A DNA stretch of 64,000 nt from Agroathelia rolfsii (Eukaryota; Basidiomycota; Agaricomycetes; Amylocorticiales; Amylocorticiaceae), in NCBI GenBank assembly GCA_018343915.1, contig JABRWF010000005.1:2763001-2827000 (forward strand), read 5' to 3'. The position numbers were made by a program, and so were the translations under genes. The notes below the pieces were generated by a model that saw nothing but the letters and a program-made list of their open reading frames with translations, had not been told where the DNA came from and ran no database searches. Each line of letters opens with the position of its first letter. Position 1 is the stretch's first letter. Below, piece after piece: positions 1 to 11,342 of the stretch.

Positions 1-164
1 TACAAATGCAGCTTTTTGCTCGATTGATTATCAATCCCAATGAGGAGCGCCTTGCGCTTTTGGAATGGCAGGGATGAGGAAGATAGTGCTGTAATGTCAG
101 AGACAGAGGAGCTCGAGCTCGAGCGGGAGATGGTGGGGGGCTCCGGGGCCAGCATTTGGGGCAT
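1..164 (-). CDS. 5' end of a caspase-fold (peptidase C14, metacaspase-like) gene, cut by the window edge
   Basis: Reading leftward from the ATG at 164, the frame stays open to base 1 and gives about 54 residues. There is a Ser-rich leader (a run of Ser at residues 14-20), then KRKALLIGI at about residues 36-44. Lys/Arg-rich sequence followed by ALLIGI is the first beta strand of the caspase/metacaspase fold, which in agaricomycete C14 proteins often follows a disordered Ser-rich leader. The catalytic His and Cys would lie outside the window. A second in-frame ATG lies at 155. The family call rests on one short strand motif, so it is an inference; other Rossmann-like folds could also begin this way. 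Confidence 0.5.
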   Translation of the reverse strand, partial: MPQMLAPEPPTISRSSSSSSVSDITALSSSSLPFQKRKALLIGIDNQSSKKLHL

Positions 165-1771
165 TATCGCTGCGAAACCCGAAGGCGAGGGGAGGAGGCC
201 TGGGGAAAGGAACCCGGAGCAGAGAGGTGGATGACGGCTGCTAGACGATAGGTAGCAGAGTATATAACCACACGGGGATGGGGAAGTTAGATCACGCCGG
301 AGAGAACGCCGCTGAGCGCCTGAGGGGGAAGTAATGAAAACCGAATGGATGCTAGCCGGCTCTGTCAGCGCATCGCTGCTACAAATATGTATTAGTACAT
401 GTAGCATGATCTTCCTAGGCGCTTATTATTCTGAGAGAAGAAGCAGTACGCTTGTTTGCAGCCAACTCAAACGCCCATATCAATGATGCATGTTGATCCC
501 ATCAAGGAACTACGCCATTGCACTGCCATAGCTCCGCCGCTTTCGATCTCCCTCCCTGGCTCTGGCTCTGGTTCTGGCCAGTGGCGCTTTCGCCTATGTC
601 GGGCCAGTGATTGCAAGTAGGTATCTGCCTGCCTCTGCTCAGTGGCAACTCGTACTATCGTTGGCGCTGCCTGGTAAAAAAAGTGATTGTGCATTATTCA
701 CTTTCCAACGGCTACCTATGCCGCCCTGACTATATGATGTTTCATGATTGATGCTTTGACGCCAGGTTGCTTGATACACGTTGCTAGCGCTACAATCAAA
801 CAAGTATACAGGCAATGGAGAGTATCTGCGTGTATCAACTCTGGAAGGACTTTGTCTTCCTCTCGTCAGAGAGTAAGGCTAAAACTCGATTGTTTGACCA
901 TCTCAGCTTCTCCGAGTCGGTATTTGGGACTGGCTTATCACCGTCTATCGACCTGCGAACATGCGGCTGACCACCTCGTTCAGGCCCCAAAGTGATAAAG
1001 TGGAATCGGATTTCACATGGAAAATGCTTGGAAAGGCACACATCGAAAAATGAGTCATATGATCGCACTTATTGCTCTGAACCAGCATGGGATTCGGACC
1101 ATTGAACTTACGGATTCATCCGTGTAAACTGAATTCCGAGAGTGATATGATACTTGTTGTACTGTCGAAATACAAGCCTATAAAAACTGTTCAAATGATG
1201 ATCAAGAAGAATAACCCAAGTCGAGCCCATCATAGATGGCGTGCTGTGAAATTCTTCTCAAGTACAACAGTATTGCCTCACTTAGATCTTTCAAAGGTCA
1301 ACTATCGCATTGGATGCAGTCGCAGCTTTCACCGATTTTCATCATCTGCGCAGCACATGCAATGATGTGTGCAACATTCGGAGGTAAGAGATAGATGAAG
1401 AACAAGGCTTTGACACAAGAGAAAAAGGTCAGAATCCAAGCAACGGCTTCTATCGTTCCTGTTGACGTTTCGGTAAATTCTGTTCCCCGAAACCAACTTC
1501 TACAGAACAGTGATAATAGTGTCCGATACTCCACTTTCCTATAGAGAATCACACTACCGCAGTTCTGCAGACCCATGCGATACATTCGTCGGCCGAGAGA
1601 CGGCTGTAAATAGCTATCCAGGGGCATCGCGCGACGAAGACGGATAACCTCAAACCCTGTCATAATAGTGCAGAAAAACAAGGATCTGGAGTAATTTAGT
1701 CTTCATGACGGTCTGGTTGGATCAAATTCTATTCGCATTCAAGTCCAAAACAAAAGAATGGATTTTCATGT
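165..1771. other. intergenic, no gene recognised
   Basis: This is the upstream region of the leftward partial gene and the 3' side of the leftward complex I gene. The longest open frame (127 codons, minus strand, 1298-1681) has no recognisable domain or convincing splice partners. I see no RNA gene or repeat here. Confidence 0.5.
261..266 (-). promoter_or_regulatory. possible TATA box for the leftward gene at 164
   Basis: TATATA lies about 95 bases upstream of the leftward ATG, a plausible distance for a fungal core promoter. The motif is a palindrome, so the strand is inferred only from the neighbouring gene. Confidence 0.3.
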
Positions 1772-2426
1772 TTACTCTCCCTTGACCTTCAGGTTGCTGA
1801 AATCAACATCCTGTCCAACAGGCGCCAGGTGTGGTGATCCGTGTGCCATGGCCCTATATTAAACACGTTCATCAGAAAATGCTCACATACTTGAATAGGA
1901 AAACGCCGCGTTTTCGAAGCCAGCGCAAAGAACTTTAATACTCACTGAGGATATCTGAACCGATGAATAGCGGGTTTACGGGCATCCGAGACCAGCAGAT
2001 AATTGTCGGATGCCTCCTTCGACAAGCTAAGATGCTTGTCGTTGAGCTGCTGCCAATAATCCGCTGGTATGTAGTTGCTCTTGATCCACCGGGTTACAGC
2101 GCTCTCGTCACCGGGTGCGGGAGCAAAGTTATAGAATGCAACGACGGATGCACCGAAAAGTATGGAGTAAATCCATCCTTTAGAGTTGAAACCTAATTCC
2201 AGTATGACAAAAGGCAGGCGTGTTAAGGGTGGCAGAAAAGATGATGGGTAGTAGTGAGTTGTGGAATCTCCGCACCCTCTTGAGGATAGGCAATGGCACC
2301 GCCGTCATGGTGGTGGTCATCATGGTGGTGGTCAGAAGATGCCAAACGGCGTTGGGAGAATGCGACAGTCGAGGCCCGAGAGCGAGCGAGAGATGATGCA
2401 CCCTTGCGGGCGACGGACAAGGACAT
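1772..2426 (-). CDS. mitochondrial NADH dehydrogenase (complex I) accessory subunit, probable
   Basis: Three exons (2426-2276, 2192-1946, 1853-1772) join in frame to 159 residues. The N-terminus is Ser/Ala/Arg-rich without acids (VARKGASSLARSRAST), as expected of a mitochondrial presequence, and is followed by a His/Asp cluster. A hydrophobic segment (GWIYSILFGASVVAFYNFA) at about residues 54-72 would be the single inner-membrane helix. The C-terminus has the pattern RFRYPQ...GSPHLAPVGQDVD. Size, presequence, single helix and this tail resemble the small membrane-arm subunits of complex I (the 17.8 kDa or ESSS/NDUFB11-like group of fungi). Membership of a particular subunit family is recalled, not tested. 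The gene is divergent from the one starting at 2651, with about 225 bases between starts. An internal ATG at 2426 was preferred over 2534 because it gives a clean presequence. Confidence 0.6.
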
Positions 2427-2650
2427 GGTGTTGGTTTGAGCTATGGCGGTCGCGACGGAAGCATTCGGATGGTGTAGGTTGAGCCAGCTGAACGCCTCTC
2501 TCTTACTTCGAACTACAAGTTCAATCTGTGTCACTGCAACCTTTGAGACATTTTCCCTGTGCTTCTAAAAATCCTGCTGTTTGCAAACTTGAAATCTGCG
2601 GGAGATACCTCGGCCTTGCTTCTACCATTCAGATAACACCAGTAGATACG

Positions 2651-3526
2651 ATGAGCCAGCTTGAACCTAGTAACACGCTACCCCTCGACGGTTTGAATCG
2701 ACCGCTCCCGAATCTTCCCAACGAAACTCTGTCTCAATTCACTTTGAACATTGACAGAAGCGACATCTCTTCGAATCGCTCCCAGACTTCTTTTGCAGCG
2801 GCCATCTCTGTTCCCCCATCACATCTGACATCTAATGACTCAAGATTACCTACTCCGGCCGTCACCAGATCCTCCTCCCCGCCATATCTCACCCTCAACA
2901 TATCCCGATCCCCTCTGCTATCTCTGCTCAACCACAGCCCATTGCTACCTCCCGAAGAGTCTTCGAAGCCTCCCACTCAGCCGCCTCTGCTGGACGCTCA
3001 GATCACGGCATCCTTGGTCAAACCACTGGCACCACTCAGCTTTACGTCTGATTATCAGCGTCGTCGACTTTCTTTATCTACCAGCAAGCAAAATGAGAAC
3101 AACAAGCCCTCTGGCACTATTCGCGGTAAAAGCAAAGCAGGTGCTTCTACTGCCACGACTACAGTTACTAGTACTCTTCCTACTGGCTCTCATGATCACT
3201 CTTCGTCGATCCACCGTAGTGTCCTGGCTCTTCCTACATCAAATCTGCCTTTTTTGTCTCTACCTCCTCAACCTCCCTCAACCCTATCCCCGAAGAAAGT
3301 CATCTCACTGCTCAACTTTCTTGAGGCTATGGACAAAGAGGTCTCATATGAATTTCAGCGCGTTTCCGATGCAGTCAAAGAAGCTCACACTATCGCGGAC
3401 GAGTATCGTCAGGAAAGGGAAACGAGACGCATGAGGTGGGTGGAAAGGAAAGCCCATGAACGCGAGAGAAGGGAAAGAGATAAGAGAGAGACGAAGGGGA
3501 TTGATAGTGAGTTTTGGCTGGCTTGA
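2651..3526 (+). CDS. hypothetical protein, disordered with a charged C-terminal coiled coil
   Basis: A single open frame gives 291 residues from the ATG at 2651; the same frame opens earlier at 2528 but that extension looks like leader. The first two thirds are rich in Ser, Pro and Leu. The last 80 residues (from about MDKEVSYEFQRVSDAVKEAH) are strongly helical and highly charged, with an Arg/Glu-rich stretch, and end in DSEFWLA. That tail looks like the conserved part. A GTGAGT inside the last ten codons could act as a splice donor and change the very end. I do not recognise the family. It shares a divergent promoter with the complex I gene. Confidence 0.7.
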   Translation: MSQLEPSNTLPLDGLNRPLPNLPNETLSQFTLNIDRSDISSNRSQTSFAAAISVPPSHLTSNDSRLPTPAVTRSSSPPYLTLNISRSPLLSLLNHSPLLPPEESSKPPTQPPLLDAQITASLVKPLAPLSFTSDYQRRRLSLSTSKQNENNKPSGTIRGKSKAGASTATTTVTSTLPTGSHDHSSSIHRSVLALPTSNLPFLSLPPQPPSTLSPKKVISLLNFLEAMDKEVSYEFQRVSDAVKEAHTIADEYRQERETRRMRWVERKAHERERRERDKRETKGIDSEFWLA

Positions 3527-3997
3527 TCGATCGACAAGTGGATGGACGGGTGGTGGTGATTTCTCGGTTGGCTGTCTTGTACTAGTCTCAACAAACGACG
3601 AAGATGTACTTTTGAACATTACTCTGTGGCCTTTTCTATTTTATTTTACGCAACATATAACAGCACATCCAATGTCCTATATAAAATCTCCTCAAAAGGA
3701 GCCAGCTTGAAAAAAAAAAAAAAAAGGACTGTGATCAGCCACAAGATATCCATCCATAGACGATCTACACTACACACTCCAATAAGAAACTGATAAAGCA
3801 AAATGATCAAGTCATGAATTGTTCGTTATTACGTAGGACTCCGAGTTAGAAAAGATACTCAGAAATGTAAACTAAATCCTCCAAAGAAAGTGACATTCTA
3901 TGAAAAAGAAATCATAAAGAAATGAAGTCCTGGTACGTCAAGTGTAATTGTCTAGGAAAAAGAAAAGTCGTCGTTGTCGTTATCGTTCGGTCATAGG
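3527..3997. other. intergenic between convergent 3' ends
   Basis: AT-rich spacer between the rightward 2651 gene and the leftward GH16 gene. It contains the A16 run and no credible gene. Confidence 0.6.
3710..3725 (+). repeat. A16 homopolymer downstream of the 2651 gene
   Basis: Sixteen consecutive A lie about 180 bases after the stop codon. It could be a polymorphic microsatellite; nothing shows a function. Confidence 0.8.
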
Positions 3998-5609
3998 TTA
4001 GAGTAAAGTTAGCAATGCTCCAAACATGGCGGATGTCATGCAGAGCAACCATGTAGGGGAAATATGCGGTGCCGATGAAGATCCCAGGGTGCTGGATGTA
4101 CCGGTAATCGTGGCTGTGATACCTGTACCGGTGGCCGTTGCTGTTGCAGGTGTACTATAATAGTTGTTACCGGCTGTGCTAGTGCTCGTGGGAGCCGCCG
4201 TTGAATAAACACTGAAGACAGCCAGGTTATTAAAAAAAATTTTAAGGAGATGGAAGCATCGATAAGTCATACCGGACATAAGATACTTCAAAGTACGCTT
4301 CATCATAGTTGCTTCCGTTTCCAACCACATTGTCGTTATACTACACAAAGCTATCAGACGACGGCAAGCATACAAGATAATGCGATTACACTCACACATA
4401 TACCCGTTGGTCCCGATGATCCACATGAAGCATCATAGAACTCTGGCAGCGCCGCCCAGTCTCCGCAGAGTGTAATGTCCAAGACAAGGTTCTGCGCTTG
4501 GAACCATTCTGTGATGTCGCACGACTGGGCAGGGTAGGCCGCCGAGGGTGTTCCCCAGGTACTAATGTCGATCTCTGAGCTGTATGCACTCTGAGTGATC
4601 GACTGAGGGACATTTGGGCGCTACATACACAGTCATAAGCCAAAGTTTATTAGAAATGTAAAATGGGAACTTACACTCCAGAACCAGATACTATGAGAAA
4701 TATATTGATTTAACTGACGAAATTATGGAAAAGGAAAATCGCACTATATTCCAGATACGTCAAACTGCGTAGCCCAGACTCCGCCTCCGGCATCGTTGAA
4801 ACCAGAGAGGAAACTATTAGGTGCACTTTCGGTAACGGTACACCCGCTACTTTGCGAGCAATCAGGAGTTGAGCTAACGGGAGATCCACAAATCAGTACA
4901 TAAAGTAGTTCAGACAAGGCTATAGCATACCCTGCGATGCCAGTCTCTGCAATGTACGATGTGACATTCGGGTGTTCACATTGGGACGAGGATGTGTGCA
5001 GGGACATTTGGTTATTCTGCTGCAAGTTGACACCTTCAATCGTATCAATTTCGCCACCGTCGGGCCAGTTGGCGCCAAAGCTCCAGAAGCTAGGCCAAAC
5101 CTGTTCAGAAACAAGATGAAATAAATAGTCAAAAGAAGTTGTCATTAAGTAAGAAGATGATATCCGAACCGAACACCCCCAAGGCATATGTGCGAGATCG
5201 ATGATCCATAAAGAGCCCACGCCAAAGGCCTCCTTAGTGGTTATCCTAACCTATTCATCTACATGTATTAGTAATATGATACGTAAACATAAGAGCAAGA
5301 TTTACGGACAGAATTCCTCTTGTCGTTCCATGCAACCGTAGATGTATTATCAACTTTGATAATAGCATTACCGGCGTCATTGATGTATGCAAGATTGTCC
5401 TGCATAGCAATCGTCTCATTAACCCACCAGACATCGCCATTCGTGAGGTTGTCCCAGCTGCCGTAAAAGTCCCAGCCGCTGAAGAAGGCAGATCCACTAT
5501 ACGCTGCCGTGAGCTCGTAGGCGGCTACATGTTGAGGCAGTGAACTCGAGGCCAGAAGTAGCGTGGCAAGAACCCAGCGCAATAGATGATGCCAAAGAAC
5601 GACGAACAT
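3998..5609 (-). CDS. GH16 endo-beta-1,3(4)-glucanase family protein, secreted and probably GPI-anchored
   Basis: Eight exons (5609-5310, 5250-5170, 5100-4931, 4873-4745, 4690-4675, 4620-4396, 4340-4273, 4211-3998) give 400 residues. There is a signal peptide (hydrophobic VLATLLLASSSLP, then AAYEL). The catalytic GH16 motif GEIDTIEG (ExDxxE; first Glu nucleophile, last Glu acid/base) follows WPSFWSFG. Later strands include YIWFWS, LCGDWA and YFEVSYVRVY. A Ser/Thr-rich linker and a C-terminal hydrophobic tail (SPTWLLCMTSAMFGALLTLL) suggest a GPI anchor, so it would act on wall or external beta-glucan at the cell surface. Exon 5 is only 16 bases. Intron donors include GTCCGT and GTTCGG, chosen because they alone restore the family sequence. 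Confidence in the family is high; exact substrate is unknown. Confidence 0.87.
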
Positions 5610-6167
5610 GATGGCAGTCCAGGTGAGAGAATAACAGACGAAGCACGAGGTGAATGGATGCCCGGCGCTTGGAGCTAAATATACGCTGATAGGCGCTGGT
5701 AATACAAGAAAAGCCAGCACAAGATATGATGCAACACGGCCAGATGGCCAAATGAACCGTGATGGTGACAATAATAAACAGGTGGAACGCTGAGTTCAAG
5801 GCGGCGCCTATGCCCTGACGGACGAGCCCACGAGGCGCGGAAGCGGAGTTCCAATAAGGTCACATGATACGCACGTGCCCGAGTTTTTGTCATTATGGCA
5901 AAGGTTTTGGTTCCGCCTGCGTCATTTCGGGCACAGCCGTCTTGCAAAAATCGTCGGCCGGTGCATCCGAGTCCTCAATTGTAAGAATGAGCCTGAGCTA
6001 ACTAGCTAAAACACCTCACAGCTCTAAACTATACAGGTCCTGCTACATCACAGCAGACACAGCATTCATCTTACAAAAGTCCTAGATACCATGTGTTGAC
6101 TGAGGGAACGTTCTTGAATCTTCATCTCGACCTTTTCCCTTGCAGGCATCATCACCCTTTTACAAAA
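5610..6167. other. divergent promoter region of the GH16 and carrier genes
   Basis: About 560 bases between divergent starts. Open frames on the minus strand here are upstream extensions of GH16 without splice support. No RNA gene recognised. Confidence 0.5.
5872..5877. promoter_or_regulatory. CACGTG E-box upstream of the GH16 gene
   Basis: CACGTG about 265 bases upstream of the GH16 start. One of several CACGTG palindromes in intergenic regions of this window (see findings). Confidence 0.35.
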
Positions 6168-7311
6168 ATGTCCTCTCAAGATTCTTCTGGTGTGCGGATA
6201 CTCAAGGACATTACTTTCGGAAGTGTATGGTGCTTTTTAGTGGCGGTATGATAGTACATCTGGTCTCATATATGGCACAGATTGCTGGGATTGCTTCCAA
6301 AATATTCGAACATCCCTTCGACTTGGCTAAGGTCCGACTGCAGTCACAAGTTTTAAGCACATCTCCTTCGCCACGATTTGCCGGACCCATCGATTGCCTA
6401 AACCAAACATGGAGATCGGAAGGAATCAGAGGGCTGTATAGGGTGAGGGCTTTTCTCTTAGTTGTAGCAATTAGTGCTACAAAGAACTAGCCTTAGCTGA
6501 TGCAAACGATCTTTTTTTTATAAGGGACTACCTGCCCCCGTCGTGGGTGCAATGGCTGAAAACGCCACGATGTTTTTGGGCTACCGGACTTGCCAACAAA
6601 CTATTCGAAGTGCAACTGGCAATATGGGAGAGCTCTCTTTACCTCAGCTGGCAATTGCGGGTGGTGGAGCTGGCGTCTTGACGAGCTTCGTGTTGTAAGA
6701 ATAATGGTGGCAATTTTATTTCCTTAATTAAACATATGTCATGATACAGAACCCCCGTCGAGCTCGTCAAATGCCGCATGCAGGTCCAAATGCTCGCACC
6801 CTCCTACCTCCTGGCCCCTCCTCCTGGCCCCATATCTGTCCTATCTTCTATCGTTCGTCATACAGGCTTCCGTGGCCTCTGGCTAGGTCAGACCGGCACT
6901 CTTCTTAGGGAAGCAGGCGGAGGCGCAGCTTGGTTCGCAACAAAAGAATATGTCGCTCGTCTTCTCGTTGACCGACGAGCACCACCACCATCATCGGTTT
7001 CCGACTCTGGTGTCATTCACACACGAGAGCCATTACTGCTCTGGGAATCGGCATTTTCTGGTGCTTGTGCAGGAGCTTTATATAATCTGAGCATATTCCC
7101 CGCGGATTCTGTGAAAAGCACCATTCAGACGGCTGCTGAACTACATCCTGGGGCACCTCCAATGTCATTTGTTGAGACGATCAAGGCAATGTATAGAGCT
7201 GGCGGTATCAGAGGGTTCTATGCCGGTTGTGGGATCACAGTAGCACGAGCGGGACCGAGTAGCGCAATCATCTTTCTCGTTTATGACGGTTTGGACAAGT
7301 ATTTTGGATAG
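6168..7311 (+). CDS. mitochondrial ornithine carrier (Ort1/ARG11/Arg-13 type)
   Basis: Four exons (6168-6224, 6281-6442, 6525-6694, 6750-7311) give 316 residues, the normal size of a mitochondrial carrier. Three repeats each have the Px[DE]xx[KR] signature: HPFDLAKVRLQ, TPVELVKCRMQ and FPADSVKSTIQ. The variant third repeat with FPADSVKST, and the matrix-side residues around it, are those of the fungal ornithine/arginine carriers that move ornithine out of and into mitochondria for arginine synthesis. Related basic amino acid carriers are the alternative. The protein has six expected membrane helices and no cleavable presequence, normal for the family. The ATG at 6168 gives MSSQDSS followed at once by the first helix. 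Confidence 0.85.
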
Positions 7312-7551
7312 TTTTTTTTTTTCTTTCTTTCTTAATCCTGTAGACAACATATATGTAGTATTCACTTTTATAGACTTCAAGCAAACATATCCTATTTAAT
7401 TATTGCATAGACGTAGAAACACGCCGCCACCGAATGGCCTCGGCAATAAGAGCAAGCAAACATCGTCGGTGGTAAGCAGACGCTCAAAAGCGCGCTGGTT
7501 GCTTCCGATTCCACTTCTCTCCGTTAACTGACTTTCCCGCCTTCATCCGCC

Positions 7552-7982
7552 ATGTCCTAGTGCGTTTCTCGTGTCTCGCAAACACTCAGTGCCTTGGTTT
7601 CTGAATGGGATAAATCCACAGCGTAATCCTCGGCCGTGCCATCAAAACCGAGTACCTCTCGCTCGCCACCCTCGGCAGCGTCGTTGGCCTCACTCTGCTG
7701 TCTACTGGCGGCTCGAAGAAGGCGGACCCTGCACCTGGCAAGAGCGCCATCGAAAAGGTCAAGGAGGCCGTTCCCATCAACGCCGGCTCCAGGTACGGTG
7801 TATTCTCGTGATTTAGAGTGGATTAAATCTGACCAGTATCTTGCTACAGTGAGGAAGAGCAATTGTAAGTTTTTGTTTCCATAAACCAGTGTAGCAAACT
7901 CAGGATGTTCACGACTGACGGGGAAAGGGCGGACAGTATCAAGAAATTCATTGCAGAGGCAGAAAAGGAATCCAAGCACTAG
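7552..7982 (+). CDS. ATP19: F1Fo ATP synthase subunit K (Atp19-like)
   Basis: Four exons of 8, 171, 15 and 46 bases (7552-7559, 7622-7792, 7850-7864, 7937-7982) give only 79 residues. The protein begins MSYVILGRAIKTEYLSLAT, has one hydrophobic segment (LATLGSVVGLTLLSTGG), and ends with PINAGSSEEEQF and a charged helix EAEKESKH. The order of a short polar start, one membrane helix, a Gly/Lys-rich turn, the PIN.(S)SEEE motif and a charged tail matches the small subunit K of the mitochondrial ATP synthase, which associates with the dimer. Splicing restores the frame at each junction, which supports the model. The two micro-exons mean most gene finders would miss or truncate it. Confidence 0.75.
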
Positions 7983-8164
7983 AGCGAATAGACGGAGTGG
8001 GGAGGCAGTTGCATTGCATTTGGACTGACTTTGCATACGCGGGTTGCTGGAATGTGATTGGCGTACTTTTTACCGTAGACGAGTGAACTTGTTTCCACAC
8101 AACGACGACTTTCATTTCATCCTTCATCCTCACCCTTACCAACTTGACTTCTGTATGATATCTC

Positions 8165-10070
8165 ATGGCGACTGCTGTGCACCATGAAAGACACAGTGTG
8201 AGCTCAGTACCCAGGCCGCTTAGGTTCGACCGTGTTGGCCAGTCCAGCTCGTCGCCGTCGTCACCATCGCCGTTGTCATCCAGCAGCCTACGGCGTCAGT
8301 CCAGCATCTCTTACAAGCCTAGTGACAGCGACGCTACATTTGCACCTCGATCACCTGCGCCCGGTGCTGTTGCTATTGCTGCTCCTAGACCTGAGAGCTC
8401 GAGGAGACATTCCTCGTATATTTCTGGGACTGCTACTAATGGTGTTCATGGGAAGAACAGAGACGCTGCTGGCAAGGACCGACCCTTGACACTTGTCGAA
8501 AAGTACGCTTCCAACACGGTCGCCCAGACGTGATTCACACTGATAGAATTTCATACTGCTAGACATGCAGATCTCCTCATCTTCATTGCACAGAAGGAGT
8601 CCAAGTGTCTCGAGCTGAGGACCCAGCTTGCCGCGCACGAGCAGGAGCTCATGCAGTGTATGTTTCACAGCTACTCCTAAAACAACTACCCTTCCTAAAC
8701 CTCCACACATGCATTCCAGTAAAGAAGAAGTGGGAGCAGATTATGCTCAGAGGAGGATCACAATATACCACAACGCCTTCCATCCCACTGTCAAGTGCGG
8801 TCTCTGCTTACCCCGACTCTTCGGCATCAAGTCCTATGCTGCAGGGAATCAAGGAGGGCGTCCGTCTCCTCGCTGCTGCAACGTCCTTGGCGGCGCCACC
8901 CACGCCCATATCACCAATGGCATCATCATCTCCTTCGTCCTTACAAAACGCTACGCTCTCAAGGGGTTCGCAGCGACGTCCCACTAGTATGTACGGCTCC
9001 GTGAGACACGTACAGAACGACAGCGCAAGCACCAGCACCAGCACAAGCCGGAGCGTTGACACGACGCGGTTCTCGCTCTCGTCGCAGTCTTCGCTCGGGT
9101 GGGAAGACGCTGTCGGCAGTGGTAGTGGTAACAACGGCCAGGAGCTGATTGTGCCCGAAGCGGAATACCCGGAAGAGGAGACGCCCACCGCCGATATGAT
9201 CGAGGGCAGTGAACCTTCTTCGCTTAGAATTCAATCTGCGTCGACATCAAGGGTCTCGTTTGATTTGAGAGAGGACGCGCAGTCAGGACTTGTTCGTCGT
9301 CGATCGAGGGGTCGCGGGATGGAATCCTCTACAAGTTCAAATACTTCTCGCGACACTGCCGGGACTGTGAGATCTGCGTCAAGCGCCGATAGGAACAGTG
9401 CTCCTGCAGGAGGAGCGAGTTCCTGGATAGACAGCGTAGGCAAGAAGTGGGGTGAGCTCAGCAACATCACCGCTAATAACAGCAATAGCTCGGGAACATC
9501 ATCAACGTACGTAACATTGCGTACCCAGAGGCACTCTTCGGATGCACCTACACTATTTGATGGTTACAAAACATCGGGACTGATATCGGACTGGACAGAC
9601 TCTCAAGATCACAGAAAAGAGCGACAACTATATTCTCTGATTTGGCTTCTGCGTTTAGTGCGATCCCCAATGCTGCACAACAACAACAACAGCCTGCAGC
9701 CTCAGGCGGGCTCGCCTCCAAGCAGCAACAACAACGCCCAGCTTTGTCCATGTCAAGCACTCTATCAACATTGGCACCACCGCCACCAGCCCTCTCATTT
9801 AACGGCCTATCCCGCTCTCCCAGCTCTCAAAACGTTGCATCACAATTATCGCTATTGGATGATGATGACGATGTTATTCGGGGCGGAGCAATTCTTTCGC
9901 CTGCCCTCGCGCCGTCGCCTATCTCTGTCGCTGTCTCGCCCAAGATCCTCGCCCCGGCACCTGCCTATGGCACCACTATCAGTGGTAAGACAGCCTCATC
10001 ATCAACATCAACGTCACCATCAACATCCTCTCTTCAACAGCAGGACGATGAAGATGAATGGAACTGGTGA
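8165..10070 (+). CDS. hypothetical Ser-rich protein with a central coiled coil
   Basis: Exons 8165-8502, 8563-8657, 8720-9510 and 9615-10070 join to 559 residues. After a disordered Ser-rich start comes a helical block beginning LTLVEKHADLL and continuing through LELRTQLAAHEQELMQLKKK, a likely coiled coil at about residues 107-155. The rest is low in complexity: Ser, Thr, Asn, then Gln runs and a DDDDD patch, ending in DDEDEWNW. The aromatic/acidic tail and the coiled coil look conserved, the rest does not. The last intron (9511-9614) is needed because the frame of the previous exon changes to a noise frame. I do not recognise a characterised homologue. Confidence 0.72.
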
Positions 10071-11342
10071 TGTGATGATGATGACTATGATGACAAGGAT
10101 GGGTATGCATCCTGTCTTGATCCTCTTTTCGTTAATTTCGTATCATTTTGCATTTATGGAGTCATGATCACCCCTTTTCTCTTTCCCCTCGCCTTCCGAT
10201 ATATCTATACATCGACCTTATTATGCAAACACACGCATTAACTTAGGACCTTTTTCTTTTTACCTGGTGGTGGCTGTTATTCACACCTCTCGCTTTCTCC
10301 TTTGAACGTGGAGGTGTCGGCCGTCTATAAAATTTACACTTTGATATAGGCATTTCTTCCTTCTATCTTAACGTATTGTTGTTCTGAGATTGTAGTGCGC
10401 TATATTGTGCTTTTCTTGTTCAGTAATAGTAGTAGACGGGCGTTGTTCCATCGATTAGTATTTTGTCTGCTTTTCTTTCTGGTTGAATCTGGATGCTATA
10501 CTTTGCTGTTAAGCTGAATAGTATGATACTCTTCGGTCAGTGTTTGCGGTGTTTATGTGAGAGGACTCATATTAGTCTCTATAACTAAGTACAATATAAG
10601 GGTGCGTACTAGAGCCCTCGAACATGCTGAATCAAAATGAAAGTCCGTTTTTGGTATTTCAGTTATAATACAGGTATGCGAAATGTGATCTACTTTTTTT
10701 TTCTTTTTTAAAAAAAAAAAATTATCAAGAGAAAAGGCTGGGCGAAGAATATTGTCATGCAATGTTCCGAGCCTGAATGAATCATGTGCCAAAAAGTCCA
10801 GAGAAAATGCCACAGATGCGAAAAGGCCAAGTGAAAAGAAAAACGATGAAGATACATTTGAAACATCAGTTATGCCAAGGGGTGCATTGTCAATAGAGGG
10901 CAAAACTAAATTGAATGCTGTGCTGAAATAAATCATCGATATGCCACACGCGAATCCTTTTAGGTTGCAGACTTGAGACTGGTGATGGTCGTGCGAGCGA
11001 CGCGTGCACGAGTTTTTTCCGAATGGGATTTAACGGAGTGATGAATTGGTGGTACTCGATTGAGGCTTAGGGCTGGGTGTGGCGGTTGAGTTGTATACTG
11101 CAGCGTTTCATGTGGTGCATTTTCATGATGAAAGGGACTAAGTGGAAGAGTCTAGTAACGCAAAGATAATAGAACACGTATGAAGACGCTGGCCGGTCTT
11201 ACCCAGTTAGAGGAGTGTCGTGAGTTAATAACAAGGGAGGATCTTGTTGCCTGATCTTGCTTCTCGAGAAAAAGATGAAGAAGCCCAAGTAACGGATAAG
11301 ATACGTCAGGTTTGAGAGAGTCTTCTGCGAAAAATTGTAACG
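10071..11342. other. intergenic between convergent genes
   Basis: Contains 3' flanks of two convergent genes. At about 10692-10722 a T-rich run is followed directly by an A-rich run, able to fold into an A/T hairpin. A 127-codon minus-strand frame (10553-10936) shows no domain. No other feature seen. Confidence 0.5.

Noticed and set aside
1087..1100. possible tRNA T-loop (GGTCCGAATCCC on the minus strand)
   Set aside because: Lacks the TTCGA core and no matching stems were found; no tRNA called anywhere in the window.
1298..1681. 127-codon minus-strand frame near the left edge
   Set aside because: No recognisable motif; hydrophobic stretch alone is not enough.
8605..10167. 520-codon frame read straight through the Ser-rich gene
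   Set aside because: After 9510 it goes into a noise frame (His/Leu/Arg); the intron 9511-9614 restores a Gln/Ser frame ending in an acidic tail.
10553..10936. 127-codon minus-strand frame
   Set aside because: Crosses an A/T homopolymer and reads Phe and Lys runs; typical of noise.
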